This document shows positions 7,832-16,671 of a stretch of 64,000 nucleotides of DNA, piece after piece. The translations under genes and the position numbers were made by a program. The notes beneath the pieces were generated by a model that did not search any database, was not told the DNA's origin, and saw only the letters and a list, made by a program, of their open reading frames with translations. How positions within the stretch are numbered: the first letter of the stretch is position 1; the number at the start of each line of letters is the position of its first letter. This DNA comes from Lewinellaceae bacterium (GTDB taxonomy: Bacteria; Bacteroidota; Bacteroidia; Chitinophagales; Saprospiraceae), in assembly GCA_020636045.1 (NCBI GenBank), contig JACJYP010000013.1:79683-143682 (forward strand), read 5' to 3'.

Positions 7832-10684
7832 TCATTGAGCGATGATTAGCCTGCCGGAAGCGAGTAAGCGGCCTTTGCTTTCGATCCGGAAAAAATGCAG
7901 CCCTGCGGGCAAGCGGTTGCGACGGAAGCGGCAATCCGGCCCCGTAAACGATTCATCCCTTTCCAAAACACCCAGTGGATTGAAGATGCTGAGCCGCATG
8001 GGCATATCGGCCGGGATGTCGTTCAGATGGAACCGGATCTCTTCCGCAAACGGATTGGGATAGGCCTCCCATTCAATGCCGTTATCGGGCAGGTCTTTAA
8101 CAATAGTGGTAAATGGCTGGCCTACAGTATGATAGGTTGTATTGGTGATCACGGGTTCGTTGTAATCGAAATAAATGGCCGCATGGTTTTCGATCACGCT
8201 GCCCAGGGGCAGGTCTGGGCGCTGCGACACGCTGAACATCACAAAACCGTGCGAGGCGGGTTCGTTGGTGGCGCTGTCGATCAGCAGGATATCGCTGAAG
8301 CGAAAAACCAGTTCGCCGAGATCGTTCACTTCAAACGTGTAAGGATGACTGGCCGGGCCGGGCCGCACGGAAGATGCGTCGAGCAACGGCGACAGGGTGT
8401 CGCGGATCACGACGAGGAACGCCGTGTCGTTGCCGGTGTTCTGAAAGCGGACCATGTATTCAAGTTCCTGGTTGCGCTCGATGTAATGCGCATCCTGCCA
8501 ACCCTGCGGGAATCCGCGCTTGTCGTTGGGGTCGTACGAGGCGATCACCTCATCGCAGTGGACCGCCTGAAAAAGATCGCCTTCGTCGTTGGGAAATTGC
8601 AAAGAACTGGATGCCGCCACCCCGCCACAGGGCGATACGAGCGCCGATGGCGTGCTAAATCCCGGATGGCCGGGCCGCTGTTGCGTTTGCAGGAAATAAG
8701 GTCCGCCAACCGGATTCGGCACCACGACCAGCGTGTCTTCGCCGGCGTCTAGTTGCACATTGCCCTGCATGTACATGATCTGATCTTCCACGATGACATA
8801 ATCGACCGCGCCCGTCATATTGCCCGCACCGGTATTGCGGATCGTGAAATGCACATCGCTGTCGCATTCGCCCGTTACTTCGAGGTGCGAACCATCCCAC
8901 TGCGCGGACGCCGCCGGACAAATCGTATCGGGAAAAATATGCGCCTCTACACAAAGGAAATCACCGATCACTGCTTCGCAGTCGACTGACAGCGTAACGG
9001 AAAACTGGTCCAAAACACCCGGCGGCACATCGGGCAGGTCGAAAAAGAGCGTGTCGCCGCTTTGGGCCGTGAGCGGCACCGAACTGCTCTGATATTGCAG
9101 GTCGGGGCTTGAGAGCGCAAGCCGGACAAATACGTCAGTAGCCGTTGTGCTGCCGCTGTTGAAATATATGATCTTGAACGCGTTGCCGATGCAGCGACGC
9201 AGAAACGGCGTCGCAATCTCCACATACATTTGCGGACAGTCGGCCTGCGCCTGAATACCCAGCGGCGGCGCAGAAACGGTCTGATGGTCGCCGACGACCG
9301 GTACGGCGGGGACCGCGCAGGATTGCCAGAATTGCGGCGTTCCGTACATGGGAGTCGCTGAGAGCGAGAACTGGCCTTCCGAAACGGAGATCAGGAAACT
9401 GCCGTCGGGTGAAACGTTCCGGTAGAAGACTTCGCCTGCCGGGTTTTCCGCTTTTACGACAAAATAGTCGAGCGGACCTTCGCCGGCATCCTGAAGACAA
9501 TCGCCGTTGTCGTCGCGAAAGATATTTCCCGAAATTTTGTTCGTGTAGACCTCGCCCTCCTCATTGGTAATGAGGAGATAGGCGGTACTACCGGACTGTA
9601 TCCCCGGCCCGCCGGCGATGGCGAACTTGTTACTGGCCGTCCGTATGATCTGCAAGGGCGCGCCCAGTGTCTGCGGGTTCTGCAAAATGGGTTTTATCCA
9701 GTAATACTCGCCGAGTTCGTCCAGTTTCAGCAAAAACAGGTTTGACTGCGCGCCTGGTATGTACAAATTGTCGCCATCGTCGCGGACAAAACTTTTGATG
9801 AAATAAAGGGGATTAATGCTGTCGGTAGCCCAGGGAAATATCTGCTTGTAGAACAGTTCGTTCCCGTCAGCGTCCGTTTTCAGCAGGCTGATCTTTGTGG
9901 GGTCGATGCCGTAGGTATCGCCCAGCAGCACGAGGCTGCCGTCGGACAGGACCTCCAGATCGTAGGCGATCTGGGTGGCCGGTTTGTGATACCACTGCTG
10001 CCATACCAGATTGCCTGAGGCGTTTGCGCGAAGCAGGAAAAAGTCGCGATCGGTCCCGTTGAGGCCGGCCCCGCTGACAACTATGTCGCCGCCGGGCAGT
10101 TCCCGCAGGCTGGACACCTGTTCATTGAGCGCGGGGTCGCCGAGCATCTGCGACCACAATATCTGGCCGTTCGCATCGAATTTAACCAGCCGGACATTCT
10201 GGTTCAGGGTCGCGTCGCGGGTATCGCCGGCTGCCAGAAACTGGCCGTCGGAACTTAGGATGATGTCGCGCAAGCCGTTCGGCAGATAATTGTTGTCCAC
10301 TACCGTCTGCCACACGATATCGCCGGCAGGGCTGATCTTCAGCACCAGGTTTTTCAGTTTGCCGGCATCCGGATAGTTTTCTGCCAGCACAACAAAGCCG
10401 CCGTCGGGCGCCGGGCAGGCGGCAATAGCGCCCGCTCCGCCAAGCGACAGCGGGTTGTCCCATTCGACAACACCAGTCGCGCTGACTTTTTGCATAAACA
10501 TAGCGCCCGCAGGCGTGGTGTCGCCGGCCATGAAGAAGCCGCCGTCGGCAGTCTGGATCAGGGCGCTGCACGAGCCGAAACCGTATTGTTTGACAAAGCC
10601 CTGCCCCCGCAGCGCTGCTATGGAAAACAGCAGCAGGGTCGCAGTCAGCAGGTATTGGCGTAAAAGAGTCATGTTCATGATCAT
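7832..10684 (-). CDS. large secreted beta-propeller-like protein with DUF7619-type and T9SS C-terminal domains
   Basis: 950-aa secreted protein. A signal peptide (MTLLRQYLLTATLLLFSIAALRG) is followed by about 350 residues of repeats of the kind LVLKISPAGDIVWQT, LVKFDANGQILWSQ, LLRANASGNLVWQQ, LLKTDADGNELF, which fit a beta-propeller. The middle contains a conserved ASYDPNDKRGFPQGW ... LEYMVRFQNTGNDTAF ... IYFDYNEPVITNTT region known from Bacteroidota surface proteins (DUF7619/DUF11-like). The end (AYPNPFAEEIRFHL ... LPAGLHFFRIESKGRLLASGRLII) is a T9SS sorting domain. Three starts are possible at 10684, 10678 and 10672; MTLLRQ at 10672 gives the cleanest signal peptide. Probably an adhesin or matrix protein; the role is unknown. 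Confidence 0.85.
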   Translation of the reverse strand: MIMNMTLLRQYLLTATLLLFSIAALRGQGFVKQYGFGSCSALIQTADGGFFMAGDTTPAGAMFMQKVSATGVVEWDNPLSLGGAGAIAACPAPDGGFVVLAENYPDAGKLKNLVLKISPAGDIVWQTVVDNNYLPNGLRDIILSSDGQFLAAGDTRDATLNQNVRLVKFDANGQILWSQMLGDPALNEQVSSLRELPGGDIVVSGAGLNGTDRDFFLLRANASGNLVWQQWYHKPATQIAYDLEVLSDGSLVLLGDTYGIDPTKISLLKTDADGNELFYKQIFPWATDSINPLYFIKSFVRDDGDNLYIPGAQSNLFLLKLDELGEYYWIKPILQNPQTLGAPLQIIRTASNKFAIAGGPGIQSGSTAYLLITNEEGEVYTNKISGNIFRDDNGDCLQDAGEGPLDYFVVKAENPAGEVFYRNVSPDGSFLISVSEGQFSLSATPMYGTPQFWQSCAVPAVPVVGDHQTVSAPPLGIQAQADCPQMYVEIATPFLRRCIGNAFKIIYFNSGSTTATDVFVRLALSSPDLQYQSSSVPLTAQSGDTLFFDLPDVPPGVLDQFSVTLSVDCEAVIGDFLCVEAHIFPDTICPAASAQWDGSHLEVTGECDSDVHFTIRNTGAGNMTGAVDYVIVEDQIMYMQGNVQLDAGEDTLVVVPNPVGGPYFLQTQQRPGHPGFSTPSALVSPCGGVAASSSLQFPNDEGDLFQAVHCDEVIASYDPNDKRGFPQGWQDAHYIERNQELEYMVRFQNTGNDTAFLVVIRDTLSPLLDASSVRPGPASHPYTFEVNDLGELVFRFSDILLIDSATNEPASHGFVMFSVSQRPDLPLGSVIENHAAIYFDYNEPVITNTTYHTVGQPFTTIVKDLPDNGIEWEAYPNPFAEEIRFHLNDIPADMPMRLSIFNPLGVLERDESFTGPDCRFRRNRLPAGLHFFRIESKGRLLASGRLIIAQ

Positions 10685-10949
10685 AGCATTTTAATTGCGA
10701 GATTAAGAAAGCATACTGGAGTTAAGTCGGGTTTGCATGTTGAAATGACCGAACGCCGCGGCATCTCCGACCATCCGGTGTTAGAGTTTGTTCAAAATTT
10801 TATCGATACAAAAGTGTAGCAAGTCCCGGCCACCGACAAGGACATTTTTTACAGTTTTTCAGATTGCTATCCACACCATTAACATCATAATTTTTTGTTT
10901 TTCAGCATTTTAAAATATTTATTTGCAGTACGTTTTCAGCAAAAACAAA

Positions 10950-12368
10950 ATGGATAGTAGCCCGATATTGCAAATTTTACGCGCCTTGCCGCCGCATACC
11001 CTTCGCGCGCTCGGGAAATTCGTGCACGCGGCTTACCACGTGACCCATCAGGATGTGGTCCGTCTGTTCGATATCCTGCGCGAACAGCTGCCCGGGGCTC
11101 CTGATAAAGAAACACTTGCAAAGCTGCTCAATCCGAAAGGCGGCGTTACGCCCCGGCGGATATATCACCTGAACAATTACCTGCTGGAAGCCGTGGAGAA
11201 ATTTCTCGCCCAGGAGATGTGGGAGCAGCGTCCGCACGACCAGCATCTGGCCACGGTGGAACATTTGCGGCGCCTTCAACTTCGGCGGGAAAGTGCCGGC
11301 ATGCTCCGCTACGCGCGCAAGCGCCTCGAGGCCGACCCGCAGCGCGGCGCAGCTTACCATCGAAGCGAATACCTGTTACAACTCGAATCGTACTACCTGT
11401 CGCAGCAGGAAGGGCGCACCCGATCCGCCAACGTGCAGGAACTGACGGATACGGAAGACGTGGCCTTCATTTGCTCGAAACTGCGCACCGGCTGTTTGCT
11501 GCTCAGCCACCAGGCCGTCAGCAAGCGCAGTTACGATAAAGGGTTGCTGGATAACGTTCTGCAATTCCTCGACGGGCATCGCTACCTGGAAATACCGATC
11601 ATAGCAGCGTACTATCACGGCTACTTCGCCCAGTCGGACCCCGACGCAGATTCGCATTTCAGGCGTCTGAAAATGCTGGTACAGGAGCATGCCGCAGCGT
11701 TTTCGCTGGCTGAAACACACGACCTGTACCTGATGGCCATCAATTTTTGCATCCGCCGCATCAACCGGGCCGACGAGCAATATTTTCGGGAAATATTCGA
11801 CCTGTACCGCTCCGGCCTGCAGCACGGCGCCCTTCTGGAAGACGGCATTCTTTCGCGCTGGACCTACAACAACATCGCCCTGACTGCCATGCGGCTCCGC
11901 GAATTTGACTGGACAAAGCAGTTTCTGACCGATTTTATGCCCTTTCTGCCCGAAACGCACCGCGAAGGCGCCTACAATTTCAATATTGCGCGCTACTACT
12001 ACGATACCGGCGACTACCGGCAAGCAATGCAGCACCTGCTGCGCATGGAATACGACGATGTGCTGCAAAACCTGGCGGCCAAAACGATCCTGTGCAAGAT
12101 CTACTTCGAACTCGACGAGGTGGATGCGCTCGAAAATCAACTCGACAGCATCCAGATATACCTGCGCCGCAAGAAAGTGCTCGGCTATCACAAGGAAAAC
12201 TATACGGCGATCGTACGCCTGATGCGCAAACTGCTGGCGACCGGCGGCAGCGCCCAGGCGGGCGCGAGGCTGCGCCGCGAGATCGAACAGGCGCCTGTGC
12301 TCACCGAACGGGAATGGATGCTCAGGCAGCTGGCGCCGGCAGGCAGAAGCGACAAAAACCGGGATTGA
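10950..12368 (+). CDS. uncharacterised helical protein
   Basis: 472-aa protein without a family that I can name. It lacks a signal peptide or membrane segment, so it is probably cytosolic. It is almost entirely helical, with repeated helix pairs in the second half (ALLEDGILSRWTYNNIALTAM, AYNFNIARYYYDTGDYRQAMQHLLRM, LAAKTILCKIYFELDEVDALENQL, the last two shortened to NIARYYYDTGDYRQAMQHLL and TILCKIYFELDEVDAL) that look like degenerate TPR repeats, suggesting a protein-binding scaffold. I start at ATG 10950 (MDSSPILQILRALPP); an upstream TTG at 10923 also stays in frame but has no support. It stands alone, 126 bases before the peroxiredoxin. Confidence 0.8.
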   Translation: MDSSPILQILRALPPHTLRALGKFVHAAYHVTHQDVVRLFDILREQLPGAPDKETLAKLLNPKGGVTPRRIYHLNNYLLEAVEKFLAQEMWEQRPHDQHLATVEHLRRLQLRRESAGMLRYARKRLEADPQRGAAYHRSEYLLQLESYYLSQQEGRTRSANVQELTDTEDVAFICSKLRTGCLLLSHQAVSKRSYDKGLLDNVLQFLDGHRYLEIPIIAAYYHGYFAQSDPDADSHFRRLKMLVQEHAAAFSLAETHDLYLMAINFCIRRINRADEQYFREIFDLYRSGLQHGALLEDGILSRWTYNNIALTAMRLREFDWTKQFLTDFMPFLPETHREGAYNFNIARYYYDTGDYRQAMQHLLRMEYDDVLQNLAAKTILCKIYFELDEVDALENQLDSIQIYLRRKKVLGYHKENYTAIVRLMRKLLATGGSAQAGARLRREIEQAPVLTEREWMLRQLAPAGRSDKNRD

Positions 12369-12415
12369 CGCACCCTTTACCGGCCAAACAATAATAAAAC
12401 ACCGCAAGAGTTCTC

Positions 12416-12423
12416 TATTTTTG
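12416..12423 (+). promoter_or_regulatory. TAnnTTTG -7 promoter element
   Basis: TATTTTTG matches the Bacteroidota -7 consensus TAnnTTTG. It lies 72 bases before the peroxiredoxin start and likely drives the peroxiredoxin-clpS-aat unit. No clear -33 TTG is seen. Confidence 0.45.
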
Positions 12424-12494
12424 CGGCAACACCGCTGCGAGAATCCCGCCGCGACCAATGCCGCTGCCGCGCTTCACCGATCCGAATACCATTT

Positions 12495-12962
12495 ATGCTC
12501 ACTCCAGGCGACAAAGCCCCCGAATTTGCCCTTCGCGCCAGCGACAAGGAACTGGTCAAACTTTCCGGCCTGCGCGGGAAAAACGTCGTATTGCTGTTTT
12601 TTCCGTTCGCCTTCACAGGGGTGTGCACCAAAGAACTGCTTTACATGCGCGACAGCCTGACAGAATTCGAACAACTCAATGCACAGGTGCTGGCTATCTC
12701 GGTTGACAGCCCGTATGCCCTGGCCAAATGGAAAGACGAGCAGGGCTTCAATTTTCCGCTGCTCTCCGATTTCAACAAAACCGCCAGCAAAAAATACGAT
12801 ACGCTGTACAAGGAATTCGGCCTGGGGCTGAAAGGCGTTTCCAAACGCTCGGCTTTCGTGATCGATGGAGAGGGCATCATACGCTACGCCGAAGTGCTGG
12901 AAAATGCGGGCGAACTGCCCAACTTCGACACCGTCAAACAAATCCTGCAATCGCTCAATTAA
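12495..12962 (+). CDS. peroxiredoxin, AhpC/TSA family with a single cysteine
   Basis: 155-aa thiol peroxidase expected to reduce hydrogen peroxide and organic peroxides in the cytosol. The thioredoxin fold carries the peroxidatic motif F-P-x-A-F-T-G-V-C-T with Cys44 (FPFAFTGVCTKEL), the conserved Pro and Thr before it, and Arg in SKRSAFVID. Cys44 is the only cysteine, so it must be recycled by an outside thiol (1-Cys, AhpE-like type) rather than by an internal resolving Cys. Size is normal for the group. The clpS gene starts 10 bases after its stop, so the two are probably co-transcribed. Confidence 0.93.
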   Translation: MLTPGDKAPEFALRASDKELVKLSGLRGKNVVLLFFPFAFTGVCTKELLYMRDSLTEFEQLNAQVLAISVDSPYALAKWKDEQGFNFPLLSDFNKTASKKYDTLYKEFGLGLKGVSKRSAFVIDGEGIIRYAEVLENAGELPNFDTVKQILQSLN

Positions 12963-12971
12963 ATCAATATT

Positions 12972-13292
12972 ATGCTGCCGGAATACGACATACTTGATTA
13001 CGAAAAGCCTCTGTGGGAAGAAGACGAGGAGGTAGTAGTGGAGGAAGACATCGGCTCCGACATGCCGGCGCATATTATCGTCTACAACGACGATTATAAT
13101 ACCTTCGAATGGGTGATCGAGTGCTTTGTTGCCGTGCTCAGGCATACGTCGGAACAGGCCGAACAACTCGCGATGATCATCCATTTCAAAGGAAAAGCCA
13201 CCGTAAAATCCGGCGTCAAAGAAGAACTCATCCCGCTTTGCGAAGCCCTGCTCGACCGCGGCCTGTCGGCAGAGGTCATCAGCGGGGAATAA
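12972..13292 (+). CDS. clpS: ATP-dependent Clp protease adaptor ClpS
   Basis: 106-aa adaptor that binds N-degron substrates (N-terminal Leu, Phe, Trp, Tyr) and hands them to ClpAP/ClpCP. A flexible acidic N-terminus (about 35 residues, EDEEVVVEEDIG) precedes the core HIIVYNDDYNTFEWVIECF, matching the ClpS signature VxLxNDDxTTxxxV; the two Asp after Asn and the following loop form the pocket for the alpha-amino group. It is followed 42 bases later by aat, the enzyme that creates such N-degrons, so both halves of the bacterial N-end rule pathway are encoded together. Confidence 0.93.
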   Translation: MLPEYDILDYEKPLWEEDEEVVVEEDIGSDMPAHIIVYNDDYNTFEWVIECFVAVLRHTSEQAEQLAMIIHFKGKATVKSGVKEELIPLCEALLDRGLSAEVISGE

Positions 13293-13333
13293 CTCATCGC
13301 GTTGACGACTCAACGTCAAAGCCCCGGTCCAAG

Positions 13334-14065
13334 ATGCCTGTTTTCTGGCTAAGCGATCACGAACTCACTTTCCCCCACCCCAGTCTCGCCGAGCCCGGCG
13401 GGCTGCTCGCCGTGGGCGGCGATCTGAGCCCCGAACGGCTGGTGCTGGCATATCGCAACGGCATATTTCCCTGGTTCGAGGAAGACGGCCACTACTTCTG
13501 GTACGCGCCCGACCCGCGCTGGGTGCTGTTTCCCGAAGAACTGCGCATACAGAAAAGCATGCGCACGATCTTCAACAACCGGAAGTTTCGCTACAGCCTC
13601 GATACCGCGTTCGAAGCGGTGATCCGCGCATGCGCCGAGACGCCGCGTGAAGGGCAGGAAGGTTCCTGGATATCCCCTTCGTTCGTGGAAGGATACACCA
13701 TGCTGCACAATCAGGGCATCGCCCACTCGGTGGAAGTCTGGCAGGAAGACCAACTGGTTGCCGGCCTCTATGGCCTGTCCCTCGGCAAGATATTTTATGG
13801 AGAAAGCATGTTCACCAGGGTCGCCAATGGATCGAAGGCGGGCTTCATTACCTTTGTAAAAGCCTTGCAGCAGGCAGGATTTCGCCTGATCGACTGTCAG
13901 CAACAGACCGCGCACCTGGAAAGTCTGGGCGCGCGCGGCATTCCGCGCGAACTCTTCATGGAGTATCTTGCAAACAATACCCTGGAGCGGAGCCTGATCG
14001 GCGCCTGGGCATTCGATGAGCAAAAAGGTATCCGCCTGGCCAATCCCGCTTCAAACGGCATATAA
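13334..14065 (+). CDS. aat: leucyl/phenylalanyl-tRNA--protein transferase
   Basis: 243-aa transferase that adds Leu or Phe from aminoacyl-tRNA to the N-terminus of proteins starting with Lys or Arg, marking them for ClpS-ClpA degradation. Family motifs are clear: FPHPSLAEPGGLLAVGGDLSPERL near the N-terminus (quoted in part as GGLLAVGGDLSPERL), YRNGIFPWF, WYAPDPRWVL, GLYGLSLGKIFYGESMF and LIDCQQQTAHLESLGA. The start is the ATG at 13334 (MPVFWLSDHELTFP); the frame stays open upstream through clpS but that part has no family match. It is the third gene of the peroxiredoxin-clpS-aat unit. Confidence 0.96.
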   Translation: MPVFWLSDHELTFPHPSLAEPGGLLAVGGDLSPERLVLAYRNGIFPWFEEDGHYFWYAPDPRWVLFPEELRIQKSMRTIFNNRKFRYSLDTAFEAVIRACAETPREGQEGSWISPSFVEGYTMLHNQGIAHSVEVWQEDQLVAGLYGLSLGKIFYGESMFTRVANGSKAGFITFVKALQQAGFRLIDCQQQTAHLESLGARGIPRELFMEYLANNTLERSLIGAWAFDEQKGIRLANPASNGI

Positions 14066-14177
14066 AGGCGCACAGGAACCTTTCTGGCTCATATCTGCCT
14101 GTTTCCTGCGTTAAAATGCTTTTTTCATCGGCGGTTTTATCAAACCCTTTTTAAATTGCACAATGTTATTTGTCGGC

Positions 14178-14205
14178 TTACGGTGGACGGCGGACGGTAG
14201 ACGGT
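14178..14205. repeat. 7-bp-period repeat array (ACGGTGG/ACGGTAG family)
   Basis: TTACGGTGGACGG then CGGACGGTAGACGG: copies of ACGGNNG spaced 7 bp apart. Sister arrays are at 18611..18660 and 56914..56972. Confidence 0.75.
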
Positions 14206-14256
14206 TGCTGATGATTAACGACTCATGACTTAAACAAACACTTTAATCTTTTTACG

Positions 14257-16011
14257 ATGCGGAAATATTGGTTTCAAGCGCTTCTGCTCGGCGCATTTCT
14301 GGTCCCGATCTTGTCTTTTGAAAATGCCGATCCCGATGACCCCGGCCATGGCGCCGATTATCCGAAGGACTACTTCCAGCCTCCGGTGGCCGACAATGCC
14401 ATACGCCTGAACGGCACTTTTGGCGAATTGCGGTCCAATCATTTTCATACGGGCATCGATATCGACAGCAAAACCGGCGGCGTGGGCCAGCCTGTGTTCT
14501 CGGCAGCCGACGGCTTCGTCGACCGCGTGAAAGTGCAGGCCGGCGGCTACGGCAACGTCGTATACATCAAACACCCGAACGGATATACCACCGTGTATGC
14601 GCACCTGTTGCGTTTTTCTCCCGAGATAGAGCGCTACGTAAAGGAAATACAATACAAACGGGAGCGATTTGAGGTCGATCTGCGCCCGCCCGACGGAGTT
14701 TACAAAGTAAAAAAGGGAGAAGAGATCGGCAAACTGGGCAATTCCGGAGGCTCCACGGGCCCGCACCTGCATTTCGAGATACGAAAATCATCGACCGGCA
14801 ATGCGCTCAATCCCCTGCTGTTCGGGCTGCCGATCACCGACAAGGTTGCGCCCGATATCCGCGATATGAAGGTGTATTTCCTGAATGAAAAACGCGAGGT
14901 GCTGATGAGCAAGGCCTTCCCCCTGCAGCAACGCAGTGACGGCAGTATAGGCGTGTTCGGCGACACCGTCAGCCTGGGCGCATGGCGCGTGGGTTTCGGA
15001 GTGAAGGCCTACGACCGGCAGAGCGGCCATCGCAACGACAACGGCATTTTTGCGATCCGGATGTTTGCCGACGGACAACTGGCGTATCAGTGGCAGGTCG
15101 ACGAGATCGATTTCGACGAGTCGCGTTATCTCAATGCACACGTGGACTACAGCGCCCGGCAGCGCTACGGCGCCTGGTTTCACCGGTGTTTCGTGCTGCC
15201 CGGCGACCGCATGAGCAATTATTCCCGCACCGAGACGCTGGGCGCCATATCGCTGTCGAAGGAAAAGCCCGTTAAAATAGACATGCAGATCACTGACGCC
15301 GCCGGCAACCGGAAAAACGTCACTTTCTGGGTAAAGCGCGACGAACCCATGGAAAGTTACGTCAGCACCCCTTACCAGTACGAATTGCCGTACGACGCGG
15401 AAAGCCACATTGATCTGGAGGACTTTACGATGACCATGCCGAAAGGCGCCTTGTACGAAACCCTGCTGTTCCAGTTCAAGACCACCCCCGACGACAGCGA
15501 AAGCGCCTACTCATCCACCTATCACCTGCACGACTCCCGCACACCGGTGCACCGTTATTTCGAGATCGGCATCAAGCCGCGAAACCTTCCGGCAGAACTG
15601 CGCAACAAGGCCATCATCGCCAAATGTCAGGGAAAACGCCCCGACAACTGCGGCGGCAGCTGGCGCGGCGATTTTCTTGTCACCAAAGTCCGCGAACTGG
15701 GCGATTACTGCGTAATGATCGACAATACGCCTCCGACCATCACGCCGGTCGTGTTCAGCGCCGATATGCGCAAGAAAAACACCATGTCGTTCCGCATCCG
15801 CGATAACCTGGATGTGAACGGCAGCGCCGACGGGCTTTCTTACCGGGGTACAGTGGACGGCAAATGGGTTTTGTTCGAATACGATCGCAAACGCGACCGC
15901 ATTACGCACACTTTCGACGGCCGCATCGGCCGCGGGCAGCACCAGCTGCGTCTGGTGGTCAAAGACGACCGCGGCAACGAAGCCATTTTCGAGCGCAGCT
16001 TTACGCGGTAA
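14257..16011 (+). CDS. M23 family metallopeptidase (LytM-type)
   Basis: 584-aa exported protein with an N-terminal signal or anchor segment (YWFQALLLGAFLVPILS) and a LytM/peptidase M23 domain at about residues 50-190. Zinc-binding and catalytic motifs are present: HTGIDID (His64, Asp68), YTTVYAHL and GPHLHFEI. Such enzymes cut peptide crosslinks of peptidoglycan, or act as inactive activators; the retained motifs argue for activity. The remaining 390 residues are Ig-like beta domains of unknown role. The gene stands alone on the plus strand and converges with the sigma factor at 16015 with only 3 bases between the stops. Confidence 0.93.
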   Translation: MRKYWFQALLLGAFLVPILSFENADPDDPGHGADYPKDYFQPPVADNAIRLNGTFGELRSNHFHTGIDIDSKTGGVGQPVFSAADGFVDRVKVQAGGYGNVVYIKHPNGYTTVYAHLLRFSPEIERYVKEIQYKRERFEVDLRPPDGVYKVKKGEEIGKLGNSGGSTGPHLHFEIRKSSTGNALNPLLFGLPITDKVAPDIRDMKVYFLNEKREVLMSKAFPLQQRSDGSIGVFGDTVSLGAWRVGFGVKAYDRQSGHRNDNGIFAIRMFADGQLAYQWQVDEIDFDESRYLNAHVDYSARQRYGAWFHRCFVLPGDRMSNYSRTETLGAISLSKEKPVKIDMQITDAAGNRKNVTFWVKRDEPMESYVSTPYQYELPYDAESHIDLEDFTMTMPKGALYETLLFQFKTTPDDSESAYSSTYHLHDSRTPVHRYFEIGIKPRNLPAELRNKAIIAKCQGKRPDNCGGSWRGDFLVTKVRELGDYCVMIDNTPPTITPVVFSADMRKKNTMSFRIRDNLDVNGSADGLSYRGTVDGKWVLFEYDRKRDRITHTFDGRIGRGQHQLRLVVKDDRGNEAIFERSFTR

Positions 16012-16014
16012 GGA

Positions 16015-16671
16015 TCAACTTTCCGGCACTTTTGAGGAAACACGCGGCCGATCGAGGTAGTCGCCGGCAGCCGGCGTTTTCAGCAGCTTGTGCAACTGCG
16101 CTTTTGCCCTGAACAGCTGCGCCTTGACCGTGCCCATCGGCAGGTCGAGGTGGCGTGCCATTTCTTCATAACCCATTTCTTCGAAATAGCGCAACTCAAT
16201 AAGCCGCCGATAAGGCTCGCTGAGTCCGTTGAGCAATTCGTGGATCAGCGCGTGGCGCTGCTCGCGGATCATGACTTCCTCGGGCGTCGGGCCCGCCGTA
16301 AGGGGACCGCCGAAGTCGGGCGATGCCGGTGCGGTAGCGAACAGGCCGTCGAACCAGACGGAGGGCATGCGTTTTTTCCGGTTGTGATCGATGCAGTTGT
16401 TGAGCGCGATCCTGAACAACCAGGTGCTGAAAGCATGCGTCGGCGCGTAGGAAGAAAGGTTGAAAAACGCCTTTTCAAAGGCTTCCATGGTAAGGTCTTC
16501 TGCCTCGACGGGGTTTTTCACCCGCTGCAGCATGAACCTGTAGATGGTTTTTTGATAGCGACCGAGCAGTGCGGCATAGGCGAGTTGGTTGCCTGCAACG
16601 GCGGTCTGAACAAGATGATAGTCATCCTGCGCACGATTGTTGCGCGGGATGCGATGTCCGATTACTTCCAT
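16015..16671 (-). CDS. ECF-type RNA polymerase sigma factor (RpoE-like)
   Basis: 218-aa sigma factor. Region 2 reads GNQLAYAALLGRYQKTIYRFMLQRV ... AEDLTMEAFEKAFFNL ... FSTWLFRIALNNCIDHNRKKR (shortened here to YQKTIYRFMLQRV, AEDLTMEAFEKAF and FSTWLFRIALNNCID); region 4 reads LSEPYRRLIELRYFEEMGYE then EMARHLDLPMGTVKAQLFRA. This is the common RpoE-like arrangement. Its ATG at 16671 overlaps the last codons of the upstream glycosyltransferase (stop at 16662), so the two are translationally coupled. No anti-sigma gene follows; the gene ends face-to-face with the M23 peptidase. Confidence 0.95.
   Translation of the reverse strand: MEVIGHRIPRNNRAQDDYHLVQTAVAGNQLAYAALLGRYQKTIYRFMLQRVKNPVEAEDLTMEAFEKAFFNLSSYAPTHAFSTWLFRIALNNCIDHNRKKRMPSVWFDGLFATAPASPDFGGPLTAGPTPEEVMIREQRHALIHELLNGLSEPYRRLIELRYFEEMGYEEMARHLDLPMGTVKAQLFRAKAQLHKLLKTPAAGDYLDRPRVSSKVPES

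Noticed and set aside
13109..13333. Upstream extension of aat over clpS
   Set aside because: The family N-terminus begins at ATG 13334 and the upstream part overlaps clpS in another frame.
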